Source of the DNA: Aplysia californica
Taxonomy: Eukaryota; Mollusca; Gastropoda; Aplysiida; Aplysiidae
NCBI RefSeq assembly: GCF_000002075.1
Contig: NW_004797425.1
Span: 994,145 to 1,058,144, forward strand
Reading direction: 5' to 3'
Length of the DNA stretch: 64,000 nucleotides
A program made the translations under genes and the position numbers. The notes below the pieces were generated by a model, which had not been told where the DNA came from, did not search any database, and saw nothing but the letters and a program-made list of their open reading frames with translations. Within the stretch, counting starts at the first letter, position 1. Each line of letters opens with the position of its first letter. Positions 1 to 10,925 of this stretch are shown piece by piece.

Positions 1-282
1 TCTGGTGATAAGACATGATGGCGTCAAACTGGACAACCCATAGCACAATGGTGGTAGCTGTGTACATAAGTAGGTAGTTTGGAGTGGGATGGATGGTGAT
101 GGACTGTCCTCGTGGAAACCACCTCTCTCTACCCCCCTCCCAGTGGGGATCGGACGGAGAGAAGGGAGAGGACAGTTGAGATTGGGAGAAGTGGAGGGGA
201 AGAAGATTATGTCGGAGGGCTTGAATTGGATAGGGAGGAGGAGAGGGAAAATTGGAGAGAGAGAGAGGGAAAGAGGGAAAGA

Positions 283-318
283 GAGAGAGAGAGAGAGAGA
301 GAGGGGGAGGGGGAGACA

Positions 319-373
<55 letters not shown>
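283..373. repeat. GA and CAGA microsatellites
   Basis: A GA dinucleotide run is followed by about 14 copies of the tetranucleotide CAGA. It directly precedes the tRNA-like head of a SINE. Short ORFs of E/R or T/D repeats across it are artefacts of the simple repeat. Confidence 0.95.
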
Positions 374-374
<1 letters not shown>

Positions 375-383
375 TCTCTAAAG

Positions 384-730
384 TGGTGTCGGTGGCCTAG
401 TTGTTAGGCTCTCGGACTCGCAACCGCAAGTTCGTGGGTTCGAATCCTATCTGGGACCCGACTTTGTGTCCTTGGGAAAGGCACTTTACACGAACTTTCC
501 TCACTTGTCCCAGGTGGGAATGGGTACCCAGCTGTAGAAAATGAAAGATCTTATCAGTTTGTCGGTGTTTGAGCGCTTAATCAGCTGCTTGCACTGTATG
601 CTTCCCGGGAAGCTGAGAATGTTTCTGAGTGTTCTTTGCTGGGGTAATAATATAGTGTAAAGCGCATAGAGCTTGCTGTAGAGAGGGGTTATGCGCTATA
701 AAATGCCATTTATTATTATTATAATTGTTA
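384..730 (+). mobile_element. tRNA-derived SINE, family A (full copy)
   Basis: The head looks like a tRNA: an A-box-like stretch (GGCCTAGTTGTTAGGCTC) and a perfect B box (GGTTCGAATCC) about 40 bases later. The body is about 250 bp and contains CTTCCCGGGAAGCTGAGAATG and the tail CGCTATAAAATGCCATTTATTATT. A near-identical layout recurs at 16325-16695, and the 3' half recurs at 15905-16090, so this is a dispersed family. A functional tRNA gene is excluded because the cloverleaf does not close and the long body is repeated. Family name not recognised. Confidence 0.85.
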
Positions 731-1451
731 TTATTTTTTAATTAAGCCCAGAAATTAATAACAGATTCGCGGTTCGCACTCGTATAATCTTTTGGTAGCC
801 TATGAGAACAAAATGCAAAAGGCTAGGGATTTGCGCTATACAAATGCTATCTATTTATCTATCTATTTATAAATACATATTTGTTACTTGTGTTTTCTTT
901 AAGAAATAGTGTGTCTAGAGAGTTTTTGCTAAAGAAATAACGTGTTTGGACAGTTTTTGCTCTCAATAAAAATCCTTTAGCCTTCTGATAATTCCAGTTG
1001 ATATTTGTACAGATTTGAGGTTCAGATTATATTTATGTAGATCTATCTGGTTTTGTTTAGCTTTTTTGTTTGTTCGTTTGTTTGTTTTTATTTGTTTTTT
1101 GTGCACACTGTTAACACGAAATACATATTTTTGTCGGATTATAAGGAGAGACAGGGGTTCGAAGCATGATTCCATAATGCTTTTTCTTACTATTTTTTTT
1201 GCCTTTAATTTACTTTAATTTATTTCTTCTTTTCTTCCTTCGGTTTCTTCGGAATTGGGGGTAACAACGTGATCACGTTGAAAGCATTAAATACTGACAT
1301 GTCTTATTTCCCCTTATCTGCAAGTCTATAATTTTTATTCGCAGGAATTTGTACGTATAATATAATTTGTAGGCAGTGCCCTGTGTCTACAATGATATTA
1401 CGAGGTTACGAATATGATTTTCTTAAATTTACTTTTTATTTATTAAATTAT
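731..1451. other. Intergenic AT-rich stretch
   Basis: I see no gene here. A fragment at 826-860 resembles the family A SINE tail (TTGCGCTATACAAATGCTAT followed by TATC repeats). The rest is AT-rich sequence with T-rich runs. Confidence 0.5.
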
Positions 1452-2913
1452 TAACCTGAAGCGACTTCAGAAACTATCAGAAAGAGTCCTAGCAGAGAGC
1501 CAATGCGGTTTCAGATCAAACCGCTCAACAATGGACATGATCTTTTCTATTCGTCAGCTACAAGAAAAATGCAGGGAGCAAGGACTGCCATTACATACTG
1601 CGTTCGTCGATCTGTCAAAGGCTTTTGATACAGTCAGTAGATCAGGACTGTACATGGTGCTTGGAAAAATTGGCTGTCCCCCAACACTGCTACAGCTCAT
1701 CTCATTCCACAAAGATATGAAGGCCACCATTCAGTTTGACGGTTCAACATCAAACAGTTTCAACACCAATAGCGGAGTAGAGCAAGGTTGTGTCTTAGCA
1801 CCAACCCTTTTTAGCACTAATTTTGCTGTCTTACTGCAACACGCATTCAAAGAGTCACCAGGGGATGTCTTCCTCCACTGGAGAACTGATGGGTCGCTCT
1901 TCAATCTTGCTCGACTCAAGGCCAAGACCAAGATCAACAAAACAACAGTACGAGACCTTCTCTTCGCCGATGATGCTGCTCTTGTTGCTCACAGTGAATC
2001 AACCCTACAAACAATGATGGACCGCCTATCAACAGCGTGCAAGGTCTTTAGCTTGGTCATCAGTGTTAAGAAAACAGTCATCCTTACCCAAGGAGGTGCA
2101 GAGCAGAGCCATATATGACAGAACAACAAGGAACTTAAGACAGTGAACAAGTTCTATTACCTGGGGTCTACCATCAGCTCTACAACATCACTTGATATTG
2201 AGATCAACATCAGGATAGGGAAAGCAGCAACAACTTTTGGAAGGCTGACAAAACGAGCATGGGAAAACAAAAGATTAACCATCAAACAAAGATCAAGATT
2301 TACGAAGCGTGTGTCCTCAGCACACTCCTTTATGGATCTGAAACATGGACCTTGTACAGCAGACAAGAAAAGCGCCTAGACATTTTCCATCTCAGATGCT
2401 GCCGCAAGATCTTAGGCATTTCGTGGCGTGACAAGGTTACAAATGTTGAAGTGTTGGCACCGCAAACCTCCAGAGCCTGACAACTATCCTGTGTTTTAAA
2501 AGATTGAGATGGCTTGGCCATGTCAAGAGAATGGATGACAACCGGATTCCGAAGCAACTTCTCTATGGAGAACTTGCCCAGGGAAAGAGACAAGGAGGAA
2601 GACCAAAATTGAGGTACAAAGACATCTGCAAAAACAGCTTATCTAAGGTTGGAGTAGATGTTAACATCTGGGAAGAAATAGCTGGGTACCGGAAAACATG
2701 GAGGAAAATTATAAAGGAAAGAACAAAATGCTAGAGAACAACCTTAGAAACAACCAGGCTGAGAAGCACCAACGACGAAAGGAAAACAGCGGAAATACAG
2801 AGCTTCGATCTACGACACTGACATGCAAGCACTGCGACAGAATCTGCGCTTCCAACATAGGAAGAATTAGCCATGAAAGAAGCTGCATGAAGACAACCTT
2901 GACACCATTTTAA
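1452..2913 (+). mobile_element. Decayed LINE (non-LTR retrotransposon) reverse-transcriptase region
   Basis: Conceptual translation shows RT palm motifs in order: FVDLSKAFDTV (motif A, about 1603), GVEQGCVLAPTLF (motif B, about 1777) and LLFADDAAL (motif C, about 1957). The usual LINE thumb and tail follow: FYYLGSTIS (2152), LLYGSETW (2328), RLRWLGHVKRMDDNRIP (2503) and a C-terminal CKHCDRICASNIGRISHERSC-like finger (about 2824-2890). The RT block is in one frame with a stop at 2116; later blocks lie in at least two other frames, so it is inactive. The endonuclease half is missing, fitting 5' truncation at insertion. The clade is uncertain (RTE- or Jockey-like). Confidence 0.9.
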
Positions 2914-4214
2914 GCTAAATTGAATTGACCGTCTGCGTAGACGAAAAGAGCCATACGATGTTAAACTATAGTTATATTTCAAGGAATTATTTTCTTCCCT
3001 GATTCATCTAGCTAATTCATTTGGACCTGTTCATTGCGTCATATTTTTCCCCAGTCCTCTCACCATTTACCAATACATGTAGGCTTGTATTCTTTACATT
3101 TTTTGGCATAGGGGCCTCTATTATAACGACAAATACCAACGTAAATCAAGGTCAATGTAGCCTATAGGATTATAAAAATACGAGGCTTACAGTACATAAT
3201 TTTTTTAAAGCTGTCTATAGGAATGATATAATTATACTTACACACAAAACATGAGCCTGAGTACATGTACTTGCATTTTACTCATAATTTTACGAGATCA
3301 TTAGAATCTGATCCTACTATATTCTTATTGAAGAACATACGAAAACAAAGAGATAGCGTCCAGAAAGACAGACAGGCTTACAGATATTTAAGAGTCTCTG
3401 CAGACACACAGACAAATAGCTAAACAGACAGAATTGCAGACAGGCAGGCAAAAAAAAAAAATCAAAAAATTTTTTAATAGACGCACGAAAGGCCTATACA
3501 CAATTGCATTCTGTGTAAGATCAAGCAAGATAAGCAGACAGATAAGCGACAGAGAGAGAATTTTTAAAAATATATGAAAAAGATTGACAATCTGGATCTA
3601 GAATCTATGACTCTCCCCATTTGGAACGGCTTTTATGGCTTCTTTTCTGTTTCTGTTGAAATGTCGACAGACGCTACCAAACGACGCGTAAAATAGCGCA
3701 CAAGCATACGTCTACCGCATGCGGTTGTACAGGTCCTCTTAAATGTTGAATACATTAAAACTTATTCTCAACAGGTCTCATCTCTCCTGTTTAAGAAAGC
3801 TATAGTCTTATACAGTGATTCAATAGAAGAATGTGATCCAGTCTCTGGAGTTTTTGAGGTGAAGAAAGCCCTTAGTATATTCTGCCAACTCAAGAAAATC
3901 TAGGCAAGATCAGAGAGGGTTTACAGTATTACTGTAAACTCTATTGGCAAGATATGGGCGGAAACTTGATCCGAATTCATTGGGTAGGTCAAAGCTAGCC
4001 GACGCTGTCCAAACAAAGATTCTCTATTAGTGGAGAATCTTTGGTCCAAATGCGAAACACGTTCCCCAGAGCTATTAATTCTTACTCGAATTTTTTTAAA
4101 ACGATATAGACACTGTGAAGGCCATGTCAGACGGCTGCATTTCCCCCTCGACCCCTGGAGGTACCAGAGAACAGAAAAAGTAAAAGTATAGTACATGTTA
4201 AAGACTTAATAAGA
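2914..4214. other. Intergenic sequence without a recognised gene
   Basis: AT-rich, with scattered CAGA repeats around 3368-3450 and a short palindrome at 3928-3950 (GTTTACAGTA and its complement). No ORF has recognisable domains. Confidence 0.5.
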
Positions 4215-4218
4215 TTAA

Positions 4219-4461
4219 CCCTATCCGTACGCCCTGTGGTCATTTTGTAGCCCCGGGGTTGTATTCTTCACATTTTAGAATACTTCTAGTACGAAGATCT
4301 CTTTGAAACTTTCAGTATTTCTTTTAAAAAATCAATTTGACAGACTGCTATGCAAAGCGAAACGGATCGGATTAACGTGTACATTTCCTTTTTGGACAGT
4401 GGTGGCACAGAGTTGCTCACGTCGTATGGATGCAATAGTAAAACAAGACGTACAGATAGGG
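4219..4461. mobile_element. TTAA-flanked MITE, piggyBac-like
   Basis: TTAA lies at 4215-4218 and 4462-4465. Between them, terminal inverted repeats begin CCCTATCCGTACGCC on the left and, read on the minus strand, CCCTATCTGTACGTC on the right (13 of 15 match). The CCCT start with TTAA target duplication is typical of piggyBac-type elements. At 243 bp it is too short to code for a transposase. Confidence 0.75.
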
Positions 4462-4756
4462 TTAAGACTTCTCTAAAAGATTGCTCCATTGATGTAGATT
4501 AGTGGGAAACACCTCTGTGTTGACTGATCACAGTGGCGTAAGGCTGTGAATTGCTTCAGCATTGAAAAAAAAGAAAACAAAAAACATACAACCCCCCCCC
4601 CCCAAAAAAACCCCAACAACAACAAAAAACAAAACAAAACAGCCAAGCAGTCAAATCCTGCCATTACGTAATGCTTGCCCAAAAGATCATTTTGTTTGTG
4701 GTAAATTATTCTAAAAAGAAAAGCGCTTGAAAGTTATAACAAGAGAAACTATATGA

Positions 4757-4757
<1 letters not shown>

Positions 4758-4841
<84 letters not shown>
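4758..4841. repeat. GT microsatellite
   Basis: About 41 uninterrupted GT dinucleotides. Confidence 0.98.
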
Positions 4842-4845
<4 letters not shown>

Positions 4846-5399
4846 TGAGTTAATCATCTTGCCATTATTTTCTTATTTTTTAAAAGGTGGAAAGTCCTAT
4901 ATTATATGCATGTTTGTTAGGCCAAAGAGGAATTAGAATCTAATTACGAAAAGGGAAATAATTCAAATCAGACCAGTTATAAAACGTATTAGCTTAATTG
5001 CTTCCCTTTGTATACTCTTATGTCAAATTGTTTTTGTAGTTTACGCTTTCTTGTTCTAACAAATAAAATAATATCATTCATAACTTTGATACAAAAATTT
5101 GTGAAACTAATATGATGATCTAAAATGCTGTTTGATGGTGTACTATAATAGATTTTAGTGCTTGCTATTTTGTTTAAGAGTATTGGATAAGTGGGTCAAG
5201 CTTTTTTTAGTCACCAGCCAATGTGTTTGCCTGAAGACTGAAGAGTCGAGCTTGGTGGGAACGGATACTCTAGGCCTATAGACCCTATGACTGGCTATTG
5301 ATCTAAACTGTGTGAATTTGGGTTTGTTATTTATTGTAGATGAACGTACTTGTTTTCTACATATGAATGAATCATTTTTAGGTTTATTTTTTTAAAGAT
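4842..5399. other. Sequence just upstream of SETD2
   Basis: AT-rich, no coding sequence seen. The SETD2 promoter should lie at its right end because exon 1 begins around 5400, but I found no convincing TATA box or initiator. Confidence 0.4.
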
Positions 5400-5763
5400 A
5401 TAGGTTCTTGTCGCCCTGCCTCAGCAACAGCGAACGCTGGTCGATAAGCCGCCGTGTCTTCAGCCTATGACTGTGAAGACGAGAGAAGTTGCAAAGCTCT
5501 GTGGTTGTGGTGGAAAGACGACGAGAAACGGAGGATTTCAGCTTTTCTGACGACAGCAGTACGGTATACTACATTCAAGTCTACAAAGAGTCGCCCTGTC
5601 CCTCGCTGTGTCGAGTATGGAATTGGTAGGCACTTCCCTTCGAAAAGCAGATTACAATTTCAGATCTTGAAGACCCACCACTCACCCCATTGCATTGGAA
5701 CGTCGGCAACGGCAGTCGGCAGCCCGTCCGTCAGTCCGTCCCACCAGCAAAGACAGGAAAAAG
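5400..5763 (+). other. SETD2: SETD2 5' untranslated region (approximate)
   Basis: Base composition shifts at about 5405 from AT-rich to a balanced, CpG-containing stretch that runs unbroken into the SETD2 start codon. I take it as the 5' UTR; the transcription start is not visible. An ORF overlapping it (5454 on) is not conserved with anything I recognise and reads through the exon 1 donor, so it is not counted as a gene. Confidence 0.5.
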
Positions 5764-5795
5764 ATGGACGATTACGACCCTGCATGCCCTACAGA
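5764..5795 (+). CDS. SETD2: SETD2 exon 1: N-terminus of histone H3K36 methyltransferase
   Basis: ATG in good context (AAGATGG) opens a short coding exon that ends at a consensus donor (GTAAGA at 5796) after two bases of a codon. Joined to exon 2 it reads MDDYDPACPTEDDNQGVAF. Human SETD2 begins MGDFYDPEHPTPEEEE after an initial leader, so the motif (M)(D/G)D.YDP..PT(E) supports both the start and the identity. SETD2 is a nuclear enzyme that rides on elongating RNA polymerase II and trimethylates H3K36. The next exon lies 14.4 kb downstream. The start is inferred from conservation and splice phase, not from transcripts. Confidence 0.8.
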
Positions 5796-6086
5796 GTAAG
5801 AATTTTGTTCTTTTTCTGTGTTCTTAACTTAATTGCTAATTGGTCTACATCTAGGATAGTGTGTAGACTGTTGGTTTGAAGTGCTTTTCGATGAACACTA
5901 CTGGGAGGCATTTCTTCAGGCAAACATTATAAATTGCCATGGCTAGATCTAGATCTCTTGATTCTAGATCTAGGCCTACACATGATACATGATGGCCGTG
6001 GTCCATGATTCCAATTCTATGACTCCATAGTAAGGTACAGGTAAGGTTTGGCCAAAGTCAAGGAAATGGACTCTTTAAAAATAGGC

Positions 6087-6232
6087 AGGCACTATTTGCA
6101 ACGCCGCATTCTGAATAGCTCACGTGCTATGCCTATTTGAAACGCTGCGTTCTGATCGTAGATCTAGCTCCTATGCTGTTTGAAATGCCGCGTTCTGAAT
6201 AGCTCCCATGCTATTTGAAACGGCAGTACTAA
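6087..6232. repeat. Degenerate tandem repeat, about 35-45 bp unit
   Basis: About four imperfect copies of a unit containing TTTGAAACGCCGCGTTCTGAATAGCTC. Lies in intron 1. Confidence 0.75.
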
Positions 6233-6593
6233 CATCAAGAATTTTAGATCTAGATCTAGTAACATCGTTTCTAACATATAATAATGTTGTAGTTCTGCCT
6301 GAATTGTGGAAACTTTCAGTTTCTTCATGAACTTCATAGGATTTGACTCATTTTTTTATGACACTATCTTATTCCAATCAATATTGGGTTGATCTAAATC
6401 TAGATCTAGATCCTCTAGGTCTCAAATTGTTTCAGACATTGTTTGCACAAAATTAGTTCATCTCTCATAATAATTATTATAATCTTTTGAGTTTGAGCAA
6501 GTAGATCTAAGTCAAAAGACGCTTGGATAACAATTTAAAACAAGACGATGCAGCTCGGTAAGCACTATTTCCTTTCTGCAGTGTCATCATACA

Positions 6594-7416
6594 CAGTGGC
6601 GGTGGGTAGTGAAGGGCTCACGGGCTTGAGCCCCTACCCCCACCCCCACCCCCCAACTCTATCCCAAAGTAAACGAAAGTTTCTCCATAATTGAAACTGT
6701 TTATGACCGCACGCAATGAACACAGTGTGATCAACTTGGCGGCTTGCTCGCTTATCCAATCACTGTTGTCACCGCTTACAACTATAGTAACCCAGCAGCC
6801 AATCAAATGTCTTTAGGGCTCAGCAAAGATGAGCCCTTTTCCCACAGCCTATCCTTAATGAAACTCTTAGATTCTTGTAAAAAGGTAGAAGACAGGGAAA
6901 AATTAATAACTCTGTACCGAGGGCTCACGCTCTCCTAGCCCTGACAATGGGGTGAAAGTTTACGACACACTTTCCCCCACTGACACAATGCGCTCACTGG
7001 TTCTTTGTTGGGTGCGTTCAACTTTCTCGACTACACGGCCTAATCCAGCTCATAGAAGTATTATGTTTGAAGTGCTGTGTGTAGTGTATATATATATGTG
7101 TTTGTGCCGCTGAGATTTAACAGTTATAAATCAGGTCGAACTACTTGTAAGGCAACTTTTTCATCACACGAAAACTAATTAGAGAAAATTTGGAGGTGAA
7201 TCGGCTTCATCCCCACCATCAAGAAGAATTTAACTAAGAACAAAGAGATGGAAAACAAAGGCAACTTTTCGTTTTTGAATGGTACTCAAACTGCCGTGGC
7301 TCACCGTGAGTATAGAAAAATCATCACTGTTTAATTCTTATTGCTTGCTATTTTAGTGATAAACAACTGGAAGCAACCTAAGCCCCACCCAAATTTTGGT
7401 CCACCCACTGCCACTG
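6594..7416. mobile_element. hAT-like non-autonomous element
   Basis: The left end reads CAGTGGCGGTGGGTAG. The right end, read on the minus strand, is CAGTGGCAGTGGGTGG. CAGTGGCGG-type termini are typical of animal hAT elements. Flanks are ATCATACA (6586-6593) and GTCATACA (7417-7424), an 8-bp target duplication with one mismatch, again as in hAT. The 823-bp interior has no transposase. Ten bases separate its right duplication from the next element. Confidence 0.8.
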
Positions 7417-7475
7417 GTCATACAATACCTAAAAGGGAGTGTATACAGACCCGGTAACCGGGAACAAAGTCACAA

Positions 7476-8039
7476 CGAAGTGGCTAGCCGTACTTAAGTA
7501 CGGCTAGACTGCCAGTCTAGCCGTACTTAGATCTAGGTTTGGCCAAATCGACTAAAACCTGTTAAGTACACAGGTCTCATTAGATCTAGATCTAGTAATT
7601 ATTCAGGTTCAAATACATGAAAGTCAGTAAGGCACCTTTTGGTTTTGTCTGAAATACAAACTTTTGGCATTGCAAACTAAAAATTTCATTTACAATTCAG
7701 CCATCAATATTAAGTACGGCTAGCCTGACAGTCTAGCCGTCCTTAAGTACGGCTAGCCTGGCTGTCTAGCCGTACTTATCTTAGGCCCTATTAACATTAG
7801 AAAACAGGAGGTTTAAAATACATACACTGTCATTAAGGCACCTGGTTTCGTCTAAAATACAAATGCTTTAGGTACTGCACACTAAAAATGTATATTTACA
7901 ATTCAGTAGGCCTATTTTTTGTAAATGGTCAGTCTAGCCATCATATTAAGAATAAGTACGGCTAGACTGCGAGTCTAGCCGTACTTAAGTACGGCTAGAC
8001 TGCCAGTCTAGCCGTCATTAAGTACGGCTAGCCTCTTCC
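7476..8039. mobile_element. Palindrome-rich element nested in another element's TIR
   Basis: AAGTCACAA flanks it at 7467-7475 and 8040-8048 (9-bp duplication). Its ends are imperfect 22-bp inverted repeats beginning CGAAGTGGCTAGCC and GGAAGAGGCTAGCC (two mismatches). The intact right arm of the host element reads GGGAACAAAGTCACGAAGTATA, so removing the insert plus one duplication restores the same order on the left. The interior carries clusters of the hairpin unit TAAGTACGGCTAGACTG and its complement at 7482-7532, 7708-7778 and 7955-8036. No coding capacity. Confidence 0.85.
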
Positions 8040-8525
8040 AAGTCACAAAGTATAAATTATAAAGATCCGGTAGGGGAACTCTTTTGTGATTTCGGAAAGT
8101 TTCAGCGCCCTCTTGGCTCAGGGTAGACCATAAAAATGTACACTACCAAGGCTCTTCTAGATCTATGGCCTAGGTCTAGATCTAGACAGACAGACATAAA
8201 TCATTGATCTAGTTTCGAGGCTAGCCTAGATCTAGATCTAAATGAAGATTGCGGATATCTTTTCGATGAACAATCGTTTTTCCTCCATTTTGGAGTTGGA
8301 GGAATCACAATTTGAAGAAAAGAACAATGTCATAATTTCAACCGAGCAGTCACCCTCTCTATTTCTCTGCCATACCCCCCCTTCTCTCTCTCTCTGTGTA
8401 TCGCTCGCATTCTCTTTTTCTTTGTTTGTCTCTGTCTTTCTTTCTCCCCACCTATTTCCCATTCTATCTTTCTCTTGTTCCCTCCTGCCAACGGGGGCAT
8501 GTCATACATTTTGCTAGCACTCCCC

Positions 8526-8541
8526 CCTGCTCTCTCTCTCT

Positions 8542-8608
<67 letters not shown>
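8526..8608. repeat. CT microsatellite with short CA run
   Basis: About 35 CT dinucleotides followed by CACACACACA. Lies inside the 9-bp-TSD element. Both-strand ORFs here are repeat artefacts. Confidence 0.97.
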
Positions 8609-8609
<1 letters not shown>

Positions 8610-8894
8610 AACACACTACCGGGTCTGGGCGCTGAAACTTTCCGAAATCACAAAAGAGTTCCCCTACCGGGTCTGTATACTTCGTGACTTTGTTCCCAGT
8701 TACCGGGTCTGTATACACTTCGTACCTAAAAATATCTCTGCATGCACTTTACATTTTGCCATCACACATGACGTTGCCTGATCTAGGCTTCAGCGATTTA
8801 ATAGAGGGAGGTAGTGTCTACGTTCCCTAACGTTGGGCCTAGAGAACGTAGGCTAATTAACAAGCTGTATACGTTCTCTAATGTTCAGTGCTTC

Positions 8895-9260
8895 CAAGCG
8901 TGGCATCGAATCCCGGTCCTGGAAGGTTTTTTTTATCTTGTCCTAAGCCTAAACTTTAAAAAACAATTAGACTCACAGACCAAGGAAAGCCACTATTTCA
9001 GGCCTAAATTGGTAAAAAAGGAAAAGTATACGATAGGTTTTAAAGCTCCTCTTGGGGACAAAAAACAGAAGTGCATGCTTCATCACTACATAAAAAACTA
9101 CAAAATGGGAAAAAATTGTTGGTCGGTCGGGAAGAGGAGAAAGAAGAAGGAAAAAAACCTTCCACGACCGGGATTCGTTCCCATGCTCATAAAATAATGG
9201 TTCAACTTCAAACGCAGACGTGCTGTTCATTCGGCTATTAGAACTTCCGACAACGAAAGG
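8895..9260. repeat. Inverted pair of tRNA-like B-box segments
   Basis: GAATCCCGGTCCTGGAAGG followed by a T run (about 8909-8935) is matched in inverse orientation by an A run plus CCTTCCACGACCGGGATTC (about 9150-9180). The right copy read on the minus strand resembles part of a tRNA (B-box-like region). This may be a pair of tRNA-derived SINE heads in opposite orientation, or a foldback element. Boundaries are uncertain. Confidence 0.45.
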
Positions 9261-10269
9261 TAGATTAAGCTTGATGATATTTAACACACAGCGTTTTATT
9301 TAGCACTGTCACTGGTGCTATCGCAACATGGCCTTTTTATTTAGCACTGGCTCTAATTGCTGCTACGTGACGTTGCAAATAGGCACTTCCTTAAAAATAT
9401 GTTTACGAAACTGCAATGCAATTATAATAAAAGTAAAAGTGAAAGGAAAGTGAAACACAATGATGATATGACCTATGGTGATAGTAGAGGCCTCTATACT
9501 ACTAATAGTCTATAGATTTTTTACTTTCTGCATGACATGAAATGAAAGCATTCTGGGTTTGGGTCTAGATCTATCAAGTCAAGCGTCTAGACAAGAAGTC
9601 CATAATAGTCTATACTATATTATGTCTAGATTCTAATTTTAGCTTAGTCTAGATTTTATTAGGTCTGCAATATAATGTCAGTAACGTACATCTAATATCT
9701 CAGGTCTAATGCCTCATTGTGGATGAACCTAGCCTGACTTAAGCTAAGGTCTGACTTTTCTAATCTATCTAATCTATCTATAATCATCATGTCTAAATGA
9801 AAGTCCTGGATTATATAACCAGGTAAAGCTGAAAATATTTGTTCTTGCTGTTCTAGTTCTTGGGTGTATTAGGGAAAAAATATTTGTGCAGTACATAGAG
9901 CCTGCTATAAAGCATTATGCGAGGGTAGGTGCAATTATTATTTGGCTCTCAAATTAGATTTTGAATGAATAATTTTTACTATTCCTCCTACTCAGTGAAT
10001 AATTTGTAAGCAAGGGATATTAAATATATTTATAGATGTAGGCTGTTTTCTCTTTTTCAAATGGAGTTGGAAGCTAAGACCTAGAGATACTTGCTTTCTG
10101 CTGTAACCAACCTATGAAAATAATCATTGGTATTGTCCACCCCTTTTTAACTTTCAATCTTAGAGTAAAAGTACAGAGATGTCAAAATTGAATTAAAGTT
10201 GAGTAATTGTAATGTTAGCTAATGGTAAATTCTGTCCTACCAATTCTGAACCAAATACTTGGTGATGCT

Positions 10270-10925
10270 TTGTTTTTATGTATTTTGGCTGCGGCTGATC
10301 GGACTCGAGTCTGAATAGCCTCCTGTGGCTATTCGGACTCAAATTCCAGTGCGCATCACTTGGCAATCACTGAGTGTACTGGATGTGAAGCGGACAGGCA
10401 ATTCGACCTTGGCCTTTCTCAATTTCTACGATCTGGCCAAAATTTTCTATTGAGAAAAGCATTAGTGACGTCAAGAGTGAACAACAGTTGCAAAATCTGA
10501 AATACTACCCATCAAACAGGGAAACGGCAATCTTAGCTCAATGCAGTGAAAAAACCCCCCTGAAAATCAAAGTTTCAGAACAACAAAGGATATGTATATA
10601 TATATATCAATAGGTAGCCTAAACCCGCTTATTTTTATTTGACAAGAAAGACAAAATCATTGATCAATTGGAAGACCAGTTAGTAATTAATAAGAGAAAT
10701 GTTAAAACCCTTCCAAAGGGAACAAAAGTCGGTCATTCAAAGTAACAAAGGAAAAGCTTTTCCCACAGCATACTTTACATGATGTTCAAATAAAATCGGG
10801 ACAAAACAGTACATATTCTGAAAGTGTTCTCTTAGACAAGCAACTATCCTTCAACAGTATTTGAGTTTGAGTCTGAATAGCCACGGGACACTTTTCAGAA
10901 TTGAGTCCAAATAGCCACTTCATTT
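10270..10925. repeat. Pair of GAGTCYGAATAGCC palindromic segments
   Basis: CGGACTCGAGTCTGAATAGCC with GGCTATTCGGACTC close by (10299-10347) is echoed at 10866-10922 by GAGTCTGAATAGCC and GAGTCCAAATAGCC. The same hairpin core recurs at 23680-23760 and 24540-24602. Possibly the two ends of one foldback element; boundaries not fixed. Confidence 0.45.

Larger units (their letters stand above)
7435..8722. mobile_element. Long-TIR DNA element with 9-bp target duplication
   Basis: TACCTAAAA occurs at 7426-7434 and 8723-8731. Inside, the left end GGGAGTGTATACAGACCC matches the reverse of the right end (CGAAGTGTATACAGACCC). The inverted match continues about 95 bp through CCGGTAAC.GGGAACAAAGTCAC and GGGGAACTCTTTTGTGATTTC on the left, and its complement at 8624-8722. 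The left arm is interrupted by a second element (7476-8039); without it the element is about 715 bp. Nine-bp duplications with long TIRs suggest the MULE or a related superfamily. It has no transposase gene. The middle holds a CT microsatellite. Confidence 0.8.

Noticed and set aside
384-460. Functional tRNA genes here, at 16339 and at 49586
   Set aside because: Promoter boxes are present, but each lies at the head of a dispersed repeat with a long common body and no closed cloverleaf; they are SINE heads.
1531-2118. Host gene encoding a reverse transcriptase-like protein
   Set aside because: The motifs are those of a LINE; the remaining parts are in other frames and no exon structure is present.
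5454-5879. 141-codon ORF overlapping the SETD2 start
   Set aside because: It runs through the exon 1 donor into the intron, and its frame differs from the conserved N-terminus.
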